A program made the position numbers and the translations under genes. Below, piece by piece: positions 1 through 6,480 of a DNA stretch of 30,192 nucleotides. Origin of the DNA: a virus; IMG/VR virus record IMGVR_UViG_3300037233_000055, positions 1 through 30,192 of that record. The stretch is one strand, 5' to 3'. The stretch's first letter is position 1. Each line of letters begins with the position of its first letter. Under the pieces are notes generated by a model. That model made no database searches and was not told where the DNA came from. It saw only the letters and a program-made list of their open reading frames with translations.

Positions 1-127
1 CCAAAGCGCCGAAGTCCTGTTGCTTTGGATAGTCCAAGATGCAGACTGACTTGGATGCAGCGAAAGCCGGTGGCGCGTAAGCGACCGGAGCGAGCACTAG
101 AAGCAGGAGAAAAGCTAGTCGTTTCAT
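1..127 (-). CDS. Secreted small protein, N-terminal part only (runs off the left edge)
   Basis: The minus strand opens with ATG at 127, seven bases after an AAGGA-type ribosome binding site. The reading frame stays open to base 1, giving at least 42 residues. The N-terminus is a classical signal peptide: MKRL, then a run of leucines, then an AFA-AS cleavage-like site near residue 23. The mature part begins SKSVCILDYPK. The ATG overlaps the stop of the gene before it (ATGA), so it is the last visible member of the leftward operon. No family is recognised. Export is well supported, function is unknown. It could be a lysis, exclusion or host-surface protein; that is only inference. Confidence 0.6.
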   Translation of the reverse strand, partial: MKRLAFLLLLVLAPVAYAPPAFAASKSVCILDYPKQQDFGAL

Positions 128-291
128 TTCGTTCCTTTCGTGGCTTGCGGGATAGGCGTCGCCTTCGCTTTCGTAGCGATGAACAGCAGCGCGTCGGTTT
201 CGTGCACGAACGTCGCGATCCACACCGCGCCCGAGTCGTAAACCTGAAACCTGGAGTCTCCGTTTCCCAGCGTGACCGTTTGGATTTTCAC
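124..291 (-). CDS. Small hypothetical protein, 55 residues
   Basis: This GTG-started frame overlaps the helicase stop (GTGA) at its 5' end and the next gene's ATG (ATGA) at its 3' end, which is the arrangement seen across this operon and is the main reason to accept it. The protein begins MKIQTVTLGNGDSRFQVYD and contains an aromatic and beta-prone middle (VWIATFVHETDALLFIA) with a basic, proline-containing tail. No family is recognised and there is no membrane segment or cysteine motif. Translation is probably coupled to the helicase. Confidence 0.55.
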   Translation of the reverse strand: MKIQTVTLGNGDSRFQVYDSGAVWIATFVHETDALLFIATKAKATPIPQATKGTK

Positions 292-1340
292 TCGTCGTCT
301 TTCTTGCGTTTACGCTTGCAGCATTGGACCATTGCCTCGTCTTGCTCGTCCATCGATCCGAAGCTCATCGTTGCGCCGCCCCAAAAGCTATGCTGCTTGA
401 AGCACGGCCCTTGTCGGTTCTTGCTCACGACGATCTCGCAGACCGTATCTTTCGCGGGCTGTCCCAGGAATGGTCGGTGCAGTAGTATGCAGCGATCCGC
501 GGCCTGCTCGATCTTTCCTGAGTCCTGAAAGTTTGCGTTCGTTGGCCGGCGACCCGCGGCGTCGCGGTTCAACTGCGCGAGCAGAACGGTCGTAATAAAC
601 GACGATCGTACAAACTCCGAAAGGGCGTCCATGATCTCGCCGGCAGCGTCTCCCGGTTTCCATCCGCCTATCCGGCGCGAGTAGTCGATAAACAACAGCG
701 ACGCGCTTACGTCGACGGCGCGCTGCGTTATGCCGGCGAGGCTCCGCTCTTTCTTCGACGGTTGCCACACGAGCAGGTCAAAGCTACTGACGAGCATCTT
801 CCCCTGCTGATAGAGCTCGGTTTTTTCCATTTGCTCGTACTCGAGTCGGTCCAGCGACCATCCAAGTTTCTTGGCGAGCATCCGATCGCGGACTTCTTCG
901 GGCGTCATTTCCAGCGTTGCGTAAAGCACTTTATGATCGCGTGCGTTGGAGAGCGCCATCATTTCCGCCCAGGCAGATTTTCCGTGCCCTTCTCGAGCTC
1001 CGACGACGACGAGCTCGCCAGGGCGGAGCTCGCCCATGTGCGTCGTGATGCCGGCGAGTCCGGTTCCGTAACGTCGCGGATCGAGGTGCCGAGTCGTCGG
1101 GATCGTACCAAATCGAATGTCCGTGCGATCGGCGTCCGTCTGTCCCATGAAGCCGTGCGCGACGTTCAGGAGAGCGTTCGCCTCGGTCGGATGCTGGAGC
1201 ATCCATGCCTCGGTGTCCTCGATCCGCAGGCCCTCCGTCGCCTTCCATGCGGCCTTCCCGGAGTAGCTCTTTTCCGGTGGCGCTAAGGTCTCGGTCTCGC
1301 CGTCGTTCCAGAGCGGCGCGTCGGCGGCTTGCGCGGTCAT
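288..1340 (-). CDS. DnaB-family replicative helicase (RecA-like domain)
   Basis: The 350-residue protein unwinds DNA at the phage replication fork, by family. Visible motifs: a Walker A loop GAREGHGKS at residues 114-122, a Walker B strand LLFIDY at 215-220, an AQLNRD motif at 255-260 matching the DnaB glutamine sensor region, DSGKIEQAADR at 273-283 (the DnaB SGxIEQxAD signature), and KNRQGP at 307-312. It is shorter than bacterial DnaB (about 450-470) and the N-terminal 100 residues do not resemble the usual primase-binding domain. The tail is very basic and acidic at the end (KRKRKKDDE). The ATG overlaps the upstream stop (ATGA). The Walker B motif ends FIDYSRR rather than the usual DYLQ. 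The helicase call is firm; its loader and primase partners are not visible. Confidence 0.88.
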   Translation of the reverse strand: MTAQAADAPLWNDGETETLAPPEKSYSGKAAWKATEGLRIEDTEAWMLQHPTEANALLNVAHGFMGQTDADRTDIRFGTIPTTRHLDPRRYGTGLAGITTHMGELRPGELVVVGAREGHGKSAWAEMMALSNARDHKVLYATLEMTPEEVRDRMLAKKLGWSLDRLEYEQMEKTELYQQGKMLVSSFDLLVWQPSKKERSLAGITQRAVDVSASLLFIDYSRRIGGWKPGDAAGEIMDALSEFVRSSFITTVLLAQLNRDAAGRRPTNANFQDSGKIEQAADRCILLHRPFLGQPAKDTVCEIVVSKNRQGPCFKQHSFWGGATMSFGSMDEQDEAMVQCCKRKRKKDDE

Positions 1341-2053
1341 TTCCCGCGGAGCGCCTGTGTGGCCGTAACGGTTTCGAAAACATCGTTCGGATCATTGTGT
1401 AACTGAAGGCACTCCTCTATCGGCAAGTCACAATCGCAGCCTTTTTTAAGCCGCCGGTTACGTGCGTCTAGTCCGCCCCTAGCTATCCATTCCTGGACCC
1501 ACCTCATCGTGTAGATCGCCTCGCCGCGGGCATCGCAGAGTTCCCGCCACGCCCCAAGCGCGACTATCGGCGTAACCGCCGCTTTCGCCATATCTAACAG
1601 GACGGCGCGGTTCCCATTTACGTGCATCCAACCATTGCGAGTCATTCCCGCCAGCCTTGGACCAAGCTCATCCCAAATCACGGAAGCTATTTCGTCCCTG
1701 GCTTGGAATGCGGCCAGTTTTTGAGGATCGGGCGGTACGGTTTTCTTCGCCCCCTGCTTTGGCTTTGGAGATGATAACTCCGAAGGAGTTTCATCTATAG
1801 AGAATAGAGATACCTTAGACGCGCGCGTGAAGCCGCTTCCCGGTTGCTTCCCGTCGCTTCCACTAGTCACGGATTTTGCTTCCGTCTGGTGCATGGCCGC
1901 TTCCCGAAAGGGAGACAGCCACAAAAAGAGGTCGGCGTCGCGACACTTGATTTTTTGATCGCGGAGGGCTCGGCCTATAGACCGGATCGATGGTTTGATG
2001 CCCCGCCCTTCGAGGTATTTCCATAGCGCGACGGACTCTTGCTGGGCGTTCAT
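1337..2053 (-). CDS. Possible replication-initiation or helicase-loading protein (unrecognised)
   Basis: A 238-residue protein directly upstream of the helicase, overlapping it by ATGA. I chose the ATG at 2053, which overlaps the upstream stop (ATGA); an in-frame TTG lies three codons earlier at 2062. The N-terminal 45 residues look like a winged-helix-type segment (GIKPSIRSIGRALRD). A low-complexity serine, lysine and proline linker follows at about residues 60-110, then a helical domain with ELGPRLAGMTRNGWMHVNG and a tryptophan-rich part (GAWRELCDARGEAIYTMRW). A cysteine cluster CDCDLPIEEC lies near the C-terminus. Phage O, DnaD and DnaC-type proteins often sit here, so a replisome organiser or loader role is an inference from position only. 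Confidence 0.6.
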   Translation of the reverse strand: MNAQQESVALWKYLEGRGIKPSIRSIGRALRDQKIKCRDADLFLWLSPFREAAMHQTEAKSVTSGSDGKQPGSGFTRASKVSLFSIDETPSELSSPKPKQGAKKTVPPDPQKLAAFQARDEIASVIWDELGPRLAGMTRNGWMHVNGNRAVLLDMAKAAVTPIVALGAWRELCDARGEAIYTMRWVQEWIARGGLDARNRRLKKGCDCDLPIEECLQLHNDPNDVFETVTATQALRGK

Positions 2054-2232
2054 TGTTTGCAAGATGGGTATTTACGCCAAAGGGACTCGCCTTGAAAGCA
2101 ATCCTCGCAGAGTATGAAGTCCGACTCTCGATCATAAACGAGCGCAACCTTGTGGCGTATAGGTGCGCGTCCGCACGCCCCGCAGGCGTAACGTGACTTT
2201 CTGAGGGCTTTGGATCTCTCCATGAGGACCAT
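2050..2232 (-). CDS. Small zinc-ribbon protein, 60 residues
   Basis: The frame carries two CxxC pairs (CGAC and CEDC, 23 residues apart) on either side of a short beta-prone stretch, which is the pattern of a four-cysteine zinc ribbon. The ATG at 2232 is chosen because GAGGA lies five bases before it; in-frame TTG codons upstream would give up to 74 residues. The stop overlaps the next gene's ATG (ATGA). Between the zinc pairs is IRHKVALVYDRESDFIL. A DNA- or protein-binding accessory of the replication operon is plausible but unproved. Confidence 0.6.
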   Translation of the reverse strand: MVLMERSKALRKSRYACGACGRAPIRHKVALVYDRESDFILCEDCFQGESLWRKYPSCKQ

Positions 2233-2409
2233 TTGGTCCTCGGTAAGTGTGCCTTCCAATAGCAAAACCTCCAACGTTTCGTTGCGTCAGAGGTTCTGCG
2301 ACAGGTGCGAAGCGCCGGCTCACGTCGCGCTGGGTGCCCTACCGCCGGACTCCCGGCGCGGTATTTCGCTTGCGTTACCCCGTCGGGCGACGCTCGCAAA
2401 GGGTGGATA
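2233..2409 (-). other. Structured non-coding gap in the leftward operon
   Basis: No convincing gene fills these 177 bases, unlike the rest of the operon where genes touch. Read on the minus strand it holds a CGTCG-CC-CGACG hairpin (about 2379-2390) and a stronger stem, GCCGG-GAGT-CCGGC, extended by TACC/GGTA (about 2345-2368). No T-run follows, so these are not typical intrinsic terminators. A leader, a processing site or a small RNA are all possible. Overlapping minus-strand frames exist here but lack good start sites. Confidence 0.35.
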
Positions 2410-3534
2410 CTACTCCTCGCCATCATCCCCTTCTTTTATTTTCCCGATCGTGAACCGCGGCCGCCCCTGCTTCTCTTCCCATAGGCCGGCAAGCCGCGGA
2501 TCGTTCTCGAGCTTTTTGAGCTTGCGGGCGTCGGGCGACCCTATGAGCGGCAGCGCTTCGTCTCCGAGTCGCTCGATCAGCGCGGCCTTGTCGGTAATCG
2601 TGAGACCGGGCGCCGGCATCCGGTACGAAGCCTCGAGCTCGTCGACGAAGACCGGACCGCTCAAGTCGACGTATTTCTTCAGCGCGTTCTTCCTGGCTTT
2701 GAGCGCGGCGTCGAGAATGTGCGCCTCAAGTATGGCCTTCTGAGCGTCCTCGAGGTTCACGATCGCCGTACCCTGGTCGCGTAGCTTTTGCAAATGCTCG
2801 CAGCGAATCGCGATCGCGCACCAGGAGCAGTGAGCGCCAGCGGTCGGCAACCAAGTCCGCGTCGCGAATGACTCTTGCCGGCGTAGGTAAATCGCGATCG
2901 CGCGGCGCTTGGCGTTGTCGAGCTCGTAGTCTTTTGGCTCGTGCCAATCTTGCGGCCCGCCGGCGCGAATGAACCAGTTGCGAACCTTCACACGATAGTC
3001 CGGGTAGGCGAGCTTTAGCAAGAGCGCTTGCAGCATCTTTTGGAACTCGTTACGATCGGTCGTCTCCATCGCCCACCCGGTCTTTAGGTCCGTGTCGCCG
3101 ATGAACTCGCCGAGCTCGTCTTCTTCTTTCGTTACCTGGTCGAGTCGGCCGACGAGCTTCGGGATCGACGGATCGATCACGGCTTCGATGTATTGCTCGA
3201 GCTCTAGCACGACGCCGATCCGGTGCCGGTAGTTTCGCGCGAAGGTCTTGGCGGCGATCATCACGTCGGAGAAGAGCGCAGTCGTGCGCGTTTGGTCGTT
3301 CGTGACGAAGGCTTGCCCGACAATATCCGCGGCGATCTCGAACGGGATCATTTCGACCGACGTCTCTTCGCAATAGCGCACGATCCCCTCGGCGGCGTCG
3401 TGGGTTAGCAGCCCGACGGAGAGCGAGTCGCTCGGAGCTTCGGGCACCTTGTCGAGATACTTAGCCTTCCAGGAAAGCGCGCAGTCGTCATACGACGCGA
3501 GCGATGAGAAGCTGAGGTGCTTTGGCGCGCTCAT
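2410..3534 (-). CDS. Cas4/RecB-like PD-(D/E)XK nuclease, probable recombination exonuclease
   Basis: A 374-residue nuclease of the PD-(D/E)XK superfamily, Cas4-like branch. It starts with SFSSLASYDDCALSW, the usual opening of this family. LTHDAAE at 43-49 fits the histidine motif. GRLDQV (D132) and DTDLKTG (D149, K151) form the metal-binding core, followed by the helix EFQKMLQALLLK. Cys18 with Cys236, Cys239 and Cys245 (CSWCAIAIRC) makes the four-cysteine pattern that holds a 4Fe-4S cluster in Cas4 and AddB. The start at 3534 overlaps the RecT stop (ATGA), so the two are translationally coupled. By analogy with lambda Exo-Bet and RecE-RecT it probably makes the single strands that the annealing protein uses. 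No cas genes are present, so a CRISPR role is unlikely. Confidence 0.82.
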   Translation of the reverse strand: MSAPKHLSFSSLASYDDCALSWKAKYLDKVPEAPSDSLSVGLLTHDAAEGIVRYCEETSVEMIPFEIAADIVGQAFVTNDQTRTTALFSDVMIAAKTFARNYRHRIGVVLELEQYIEAVIDPSIPKLVGRLDQVTKEEDELGEFIGDTDLKTGWAMETTDRNEFQKMLQALLLKLAYPDYRVKVRNWFIRAGGPQDWHEPKDYELDNAKRRAIAIYLRRQESFATRTWLPTAGAHCSWCAIAIRCEHLQKLRDQGTAIVNLEDAQKAILEAHILDAALKARKNALKKYVDLSGPVFVDELEASYRMPAPGLTITDKAALIERLGDEALPLIGSPDARKLKKLENDPRLAGLWEEKQGRPRFTIGKIKEGDDGEE

Positions 3535-4742
3535 ACGAGCCTCGGTTGCGCTTCGGGACAGTCGTAGAAGTGTACGGTTCCCGGCCCGCATAGGCACGCA
3601 GGGCACGGCTCTTCGGTCGTGTTGCGCGGCGATCCGGACTCCTCGGCCGCGGCTTGCTGCGCTTCGGCTGCGAACCTATGCGCGTCGTCGATCAGCGCTC
3701 GGCCTTGCGCTTCTGTGAGCTTCGAGTAGGACGTGACCTCGACGCCGTTGTCCTTGGCGAACGCGATCCGCGCAGGCTTGGAGTCGACGCCGATCGCGGC
3801 CAGCGACGCGAACAGCGCGGCGTTCGTTGGCTTGGTAATAGTTTGCTCGATAGCGGTTTCCGTGACTACGACGCCCTCAGCAACGATCGGCTCTGCTTGC
3901 GGTCGCTTCTTGCCGCCGCGCGCGACCTCGGCCTCCATCTTCTCGAGGAGTTTCGCATCGTCGAAGCCGACCGTCTTACGCTCGACCTCGAGGCGCGCGC
4001 CGGTCCATTTCAACTGCTTCTTTAGGCTCGCGAGACGATCGTAGGCTTCCGGCGCCAGTTGCTCGAGCACTTGATCTTCGGGCGTAGTGGCTTCGGGCGG
4101 CGGCGTGACGTTCTTCTCGGGCGTGACATCAGCCATTTCCTCGGCGCTTCCGAGACCTTTAAGTAAGTCGGCGAACGCATCGCGCAACGCAAACGCTCGA
4201 GCGCGCATCTTCAGCATCCGCTTCGGGTTGGTTATCCAAGGCGTATCCTGTCCGTCGCGTCCGCGCTTCTGCCAAATCTTCGCAACCTTCGCGTCGGCGA
4301 TCGAATACTCGGCGGTCGTTTCTTCGATCTCACCGCCCGAGATCGCGCGCTTCACCGTGCAAAAGGCGGTCATCGACTCGTCGCCGAGCTCGCCCTCGTA
4401 CCATTCTTTCTTTCCGCGCCATGCCGGGTCTCGCTGGCAAATGCCAAGCTGTCCATCGCCCCATAGTGACGGGCGGCCATTTATAACCGCGATCGATTGC
4501 AAGCCCTGCATCGGCGAAAGACCAACCTCGGCCGCCATCGCGAGCGCCGCGATAATCGCCTCGGGCCGCCCGCGCATATCTTTGGGTGGGAAGTCGGTCT
4601 TTGCAAGTATCTGCGCCATGCGCCAAGCCTCGTCGAACGTCGTCGGCGCAAGCGCAAAGCCGCGCATCGCCATCGGTGCGAGCTCGCGTGCCCTCATCGG
4701 CTGCGTCGAGTCTGCGAGCGCAGTAGTCTCGTTGGGGTCCAT
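3531..4742 (-). CDS. recT: RecT-family single-strand annealing protein
   Basis: The 403-residue protein anneals complementary single strands during phage recombination, by family. The RecT core lies at residues 35-200: FDEAWRMAQILAKTDF, then AMAAEVGLSPMQGLQSIAVI, then NGRPSLWGDGQLG, then the C-terminal NPKRMLKMRARAFALRDAF. These are hallmark RecT segments. The ATG at 4742 has an AAAGGA site eight bases upstream. It is followed, overlapping by ATGA, by the Cas4-like nuclease. The C-terminal 190 residues are an extension with a helical region and end in a cysteine cluster (Cys380, 383, 385, 395; CPACLC), which could bind zinc and is not part of the core RecT fold. The first call is firm; the role of the tail is unknown. 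Confidence 0.88.
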   Translation of the reverse strand: MDPNETTALADSTQPMRARELAPMAMRGFALAPTTFDEAWRMAQILAKTDFPPKDMRGRPEAIIAALAMAAEVGLSPMQGLQSIAVINGRPSLWGDGQLGICQRDPAWRGKKEWYEGELGDESMTAFCTVKRAISGGEIEETTAEYSIADAKVAKIWQKRGRDGQDTPWITNPKRMLKMRARAFALRDAFADLLKGLGSAEEMADVTPEKNVTPPPEATTPEDQVLEQLAPEAYDRLASLKKQLKWTGARLEVERKTVGFDDAKLLEKMEAEVARGGKKRPQAEPIVAEGVVVTETAIEQTITKPTNAALFASLAAIGVDSKPARIAFAKDNGVEVTSYSKLTEAQGRALIDDAHRFAAEAQQAAAEESGSPRNTTEEPCPACLCGPGTVHFYDCPEAQPRLV

Positions 4743-4753
4743 TACTTTTCCTT

Positions 4754-4837
4754 TCAGTCGTCGTTATAATGCTGGCAGTTTTCGCAACCGCCATTCCAAA
4801 GGGTTTCGCATTCGGCGCCGCAGCGCGGGCAGGTCAT
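4754..4837 (-). CDS. 27-residue zinc-ribbon micro-protein
   Basis: The whole protein is little more than a metal site: MTCPRCGAEC at the start and CENC near the end give CxxC-x3-C-x7-C-x2-C. The ATG overlaps the stop of the gene before it (ATGA), and the stop lies 11 bases before the RecT start, inside whose leader the RecT ribosome binding site sits. This layout supports real translation, although frames this short also occur by chance. Function is unknown. Confidence 0.5.
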   Translation of the reverse strand: MTCPRCGAECETLWNGGCENCQHYNDD

Positions 4838-5103
4838 ACGAATCCCAAAGCCTCGGGAAGGCTGCGACAATAAAACACTGCGCCCGTTGCGCTATTCGCC
4901 ATGCCGGCGCCCGCAAGGTAGTGCTCGCACGTTTCGTCGAGGTCCTCGGGTATGTCGCACTCGAACCCAAAGTTGGCGACGTGCCGCCGTTGCCAGGATT
5001 CGCGCACCATCCCGCTCTCGATTAGCGCGGCGCGGTAGGCGTCCCAATCGATCGGCTCGCGCTCGTTGCGCTTGCGCTCCTGCTGGATTTCGTAGACGCT
5101 CAC
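4834..5103 (-). CDS. Hypothetical protein, 89 residues
   Basis: A GTG start at 5103 is preceded at seven bases by GAGGA. The protein begins MSVYEIQQERKRNEREPIDW, with a charged N-terminal helix, and continues with RESWQRRHVANFGFECDI and a DLDETCEHYLAGAGMA segment. Three cysteines are scattered and do not form a clear zinc site. The stop overlaps the next ATG (ATGA). No family is recognised. It belongs to the leftward recombination operon by position and coupling. Confidence 0.65.
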   Translation of the reverse strand: MSVYEIQQERKRNEREPIDWDAYRAALIESGMVRESWQRRHVANFGFECDIPEDLDETCEHYLAGAGMANSATGAVFYCRSLPEALGFV

Positions 5104-5143
5104 GACGGTATCCTCGCCCCGCAGCGGTGCAGCATGGCCGCGA

Positions 5144-5257
5144 TCACTTTGGCCGCCATGGCGCTCGCGCTATCAGTAGGCCAAAGCCCAGGATCACGGC
5201 GGAGACGTACGCGGTTAGCACGACGCCGAGAATTTGGTCGAAGGTCGGCCATTTCAT
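5144..5257 (-). CDS. Small single-pass membrane protein, 37 residues
   Basis: The ATG at 5257 overlaps the upstream stop (ATGA) and has a strong GGGAGG site four bases before it. After MKWPTFDQ comes one hydrophobic helix, ILGVVLTAYVSAVILGFGLL, followed by a short basic tail (IARAPWRPK), which predicts an N-out or N-in single-pass inner-membrane protein with the tail in the cytoplasm. Downstream the next 40 bases hold only a 15-codon GTG frame of doubtful reality. Function is unknown; small early membrane proteins of phages often modify host processes. Confidence 0.6.
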   Translation of the reverse strand: MKWPTFDQILGVVLTAYVSAVILGFGLLIARAPWRPK

Positions 5258-5424
5258 CGTCCTCCCGCCTTCTCCGCAGCCCGCAAGATGGCTCCGATGG
5301 CAGCAACTTTCGCGGCCACTGCCAAGCCCATGAAGGCGCGGGTTAAAACCTCTTCGCTCCCGCCGTATTTGCAGGCGAGCGCGGCGTGGTTGGCCGCTTG
5401 TTCGAGCATTTTGTCGTCGGTCAT
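5254..5424 (-). CDS. Hypothetical helical protein, 56 residues
   Basis: Starts ATG at 5424 in a TGATG junction with the regulator gene upstream and ends in an ATGA junction with the membrane protein downstream. The sequence (MTDDKMLEQAANHAALACKY, then an alanine-rich helix VAAKVAAIGAILRAAEKAG) predicts two helices, the second moderately hydrophobic. No family is recognised. Translation looks coupled on both sides. Confidence 0.55.
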   Translation of the reverse strand: MTDDKMLEQAANHAALACKYGGSEEVLTRAFMGLAVAAKVAAIGAILRAAEKAGGR

Positions 5425-5591
5425 CACCCAAGTACCTCATCGGACACCTTTACGATCGCCGCACGGTTGAATACGCCCGGCTTCGTCTTTAGCTTCCGGG
5501 CCGCGCGCTTGGCGCGTTCGAGCTCCTTGTCGGATAGCCGAACGCTTACGATGTTATCGCGCTCGGGTTTCCGCTCTATGTTTATTGCCAT
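5424..5591 (-). CDS. Ribbon-helix-helix transcriptional regulator, 55 residues
   Basis: The core NIVSVRLSDKELERAKRAAR followed by NRAAIVKVSDEVLG is the strand, helix, turn, helix pattern of Arc/CopG-type proteins: they dimerise and read operator DNA with the beta strand. The ATG at 5591 is used; it lies only seven bases after a predicted -10 box, so the mRNA would start at or next to the ATG and lack a leader. In-frame upstream starts exist at 5603 and 5627 but fall inside the promoter. Location next to the early control region fits a phage repressor or Cro-type role; the target operators are unknown. Confidence 0.72.
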   Translation of the reverse strand: MAINIERKPERDNIVSVRLSDKELERAKRAARKLKTKPGVFNRAAIVKVSDEVLG

Positions 5592-5598
5592 ACCGGAC

Positions 5599-5627
5599 AG
5601 CATACCACCGAGATTACAGAAGCGCAA
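5599..5627 (-). promoter_or_regulatory. Promoter for the ribbon-helix-helix gene (leaderless)
   Basis: On the minus strand TTGCGC (5627-5622) and TATGCT (5604-5599) are separated by exactly 17 bases, with GGTGG just before the -10 box (extended -10 TGGTATGCT). The ATG of the regulator follows seven bases after the -10 box, which would place the transcription start at the ATG itself. Confidence 0.6.
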
Positions 5628-5640
5628 TAGAGGGCAAACG

Positions 5641-5669
5641 AAAAGCCCCGCTCAAGTGCCGAGCAGGGC
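5641..5669 (-). terminator. Rho-independent terminator in the leftward transcript
   Basis: Read on the minus strand, GCCCTGCTC and GAGCGGGGC form a nine-pair stem with one mismatch around a seven-base loop, followed by TTTT. It lies after the four first leftward genes and before the regulator promoter. Confidence 0.65.
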
Positions 5670-5703
5670 CGTTCGCAGGAGGGTTTCCGCGACCTCTTGG
5701 CCG

Positions 5704-5934
5704 CTACCTTATCGACTCGTCCGCGATTCCCCTAGCGTCTTTCCACCCCTCGATGTACGCACGCAGCGCGAGCACCATCGACGCCGCTCCGTACAACCAA
5801 CCCGAGAGGCTCGGCGGTCCGCCTGCGATCCGCCACGAAGCGCCGTCGCGCGTTAGGATGCCTTCGCAGCGTGTCACGTTTCGGCAGCGGTCCCACGTTT
5901 CGTAAACGTCTTCACGCCCGATTTTGTGCGTCAT
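5704..5934 (-). CDS. Hypothetical protein, 76 residues
   Basis: I use the ATG at 5934, which forms a TGATG junction with the gene before it, rather than an in-frame GTG 23 codons upstream that would overlap that gene. The protein begins MTHKIGREDVYETWDRC, has CRNVTRCEG (two cysteines, CX5C), then SWRIAGGPPSLSGWLYGAAS and a mildly hydrophobic helix. No family recognised. It is the last gene before the terminator at 5641-5669. Confidence 0.6.
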   Translation of the reverse strand: MTHKIGREDVYETWDRCRNVTRCEGILTRDGASWRIAGGPPSLSGWLYGAASMVLALRAYIEGWKDARGIADESIR

Positions 5935-6053
5935 CAGTTGCCGAACCCCGCGCGCGACGTTACCGGCGGCGGCGCGATTGTATGCCGCGGCCAATGCGTG
6001 CACGCTAGGCCGAGCGCCATTTGCGAGCAGTAGTCGGTTCGTTCGTCGCTCAC
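5934..6053 (-). CDS. Hypothetical micro-protein, 39 residues
   Basis: A GTG start overlaps the stop of the membrane protein upstream (GTGA), and the stop overlaps the next ATG (TGATG). The product begins MSDERTDYCSQMALGLACTH and ends in a proline-rich tail. Support comes almost entirely from this tight coupling; the composition alone would not prove coding. Confidence 0.42.
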   Translation of the reverse strand: MSDERTDYCSQMALGLACTHWPRHTIAPPPVTSRAGFGN

Positions 6054-6172
6054 AATAGCCCCCCGATCTTGCCGGCGAGCGTGATCCACAAGCCCGCAGC
6101 CGCGTTACACGTTAGGATGATAAGCGCCAGCGCGACGGACGTCAGCACGAGCTCGGCAAGCGTGTCCTTCAT
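6050..6172 (-). CDS. Small single-pass membrane protein, 40 residues
   Basis: The ATG at 6172 follows a strong GAGGAGG site and overlaps the stop of the gene before it (ATGA). After MKDTLAELV comes a long hydrophobic helix (LTSVALALIILTCNAAAGLW), then ITLAGKIGGLL. One membrane span is predicted. No family recognised. An early leftward phage membrane peptide could alter host physiology; that is inference. Confidence 0.6.
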   Translation of the reverse strand: MKDTLAELVLTSVALALIILTCNAAAGLWITLAGKIGGLL

Positions 6173-6315
6173 AGCGCCTCCTCGTAAAAGTAGGGGTCGA
6201 GTATTGGCTCGCATTCGTTGCAATCTTCGAGCAGCGAGATTCCGTGCTGGCAGCGAACGCCAGCGAAGGCGTGAGTTTCGAGCGATCGAAGCGCTTCGGT
6301 GTATGCGTTAATCAT
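6169..6315 (-). CDS. Small cysteine/histidine protein, 48 residues
   Basis: First gene of the leftward operon. ATG at 6315 with AAGGA ten bases upstream, about 40 bases after the predicted transcription start. The N-terminal half is a helix (INAYTEALRSLETHAFAG), followed by CQHG and CNEC, a CxxH/CxxC-like pattern that could hold zinc. The tail is acidic (FYEEAL). The stop overlaps the next ATG (ATGA). Function unknown. Confidence 0.58.
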   Translation of the reverse strand: MINAYTEALRSLETHAFAGVRCQHGISLLEDCNECEPILDPYFYEEAL

Positions 6316-6332
6316 CAGACTGCTGTCCTTCT

Positions 6333-6346
6333 GCGCCTACTGGCGC
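6333..6346. promoter_or_regulatory. Inverted repeat in the leftward leader
   Basis: GCGCC-TACT-GGCGC forms a perfect five-base-pair inverted repeat between the predicted leftward transcription start and the first gene. It could be an mRNA hairpin or an operator. Confidence 0.4.
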
Positions 6347-6362
6347 GAGTTGTGTATTCCGA

Positions 6363-6392
6363 AGTGTAGTCTATAAGGTAGGCTCTTGTCAA
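6363..6392 (-). promoter_or_regulatory. Leftward early promoter
   Basis: On the minus strand a perfect TTGACA (6392-6387) is followed after 18 bases by TACACT (6368-6363). Transcription would start near 6356 and run into the 48-residue gene at 6315 and the rest of the leftward operon. Confidence 0.68.
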
Positions 6393-6480
6393 ACCTCGTT
6401 TCCCTAATTGGGATGAGTCCTAGTATAGGCCGACCCACCAAAAATGCACTGGCGGGGCTTAAACCGTCGCGGTTTTTCTG

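Noticed and set aside
2410-3534. Cas4 similarity taken as a CRISPR system
   Set aside because: No cas1, cas2, repeats or spacers are present; the coupling to RecT explains the nuclease better.
5100-5146. A 15-codon GTG frame between two leftward genes
   Set aside because: It has a GTGA junction but is too short to support without other evidence.
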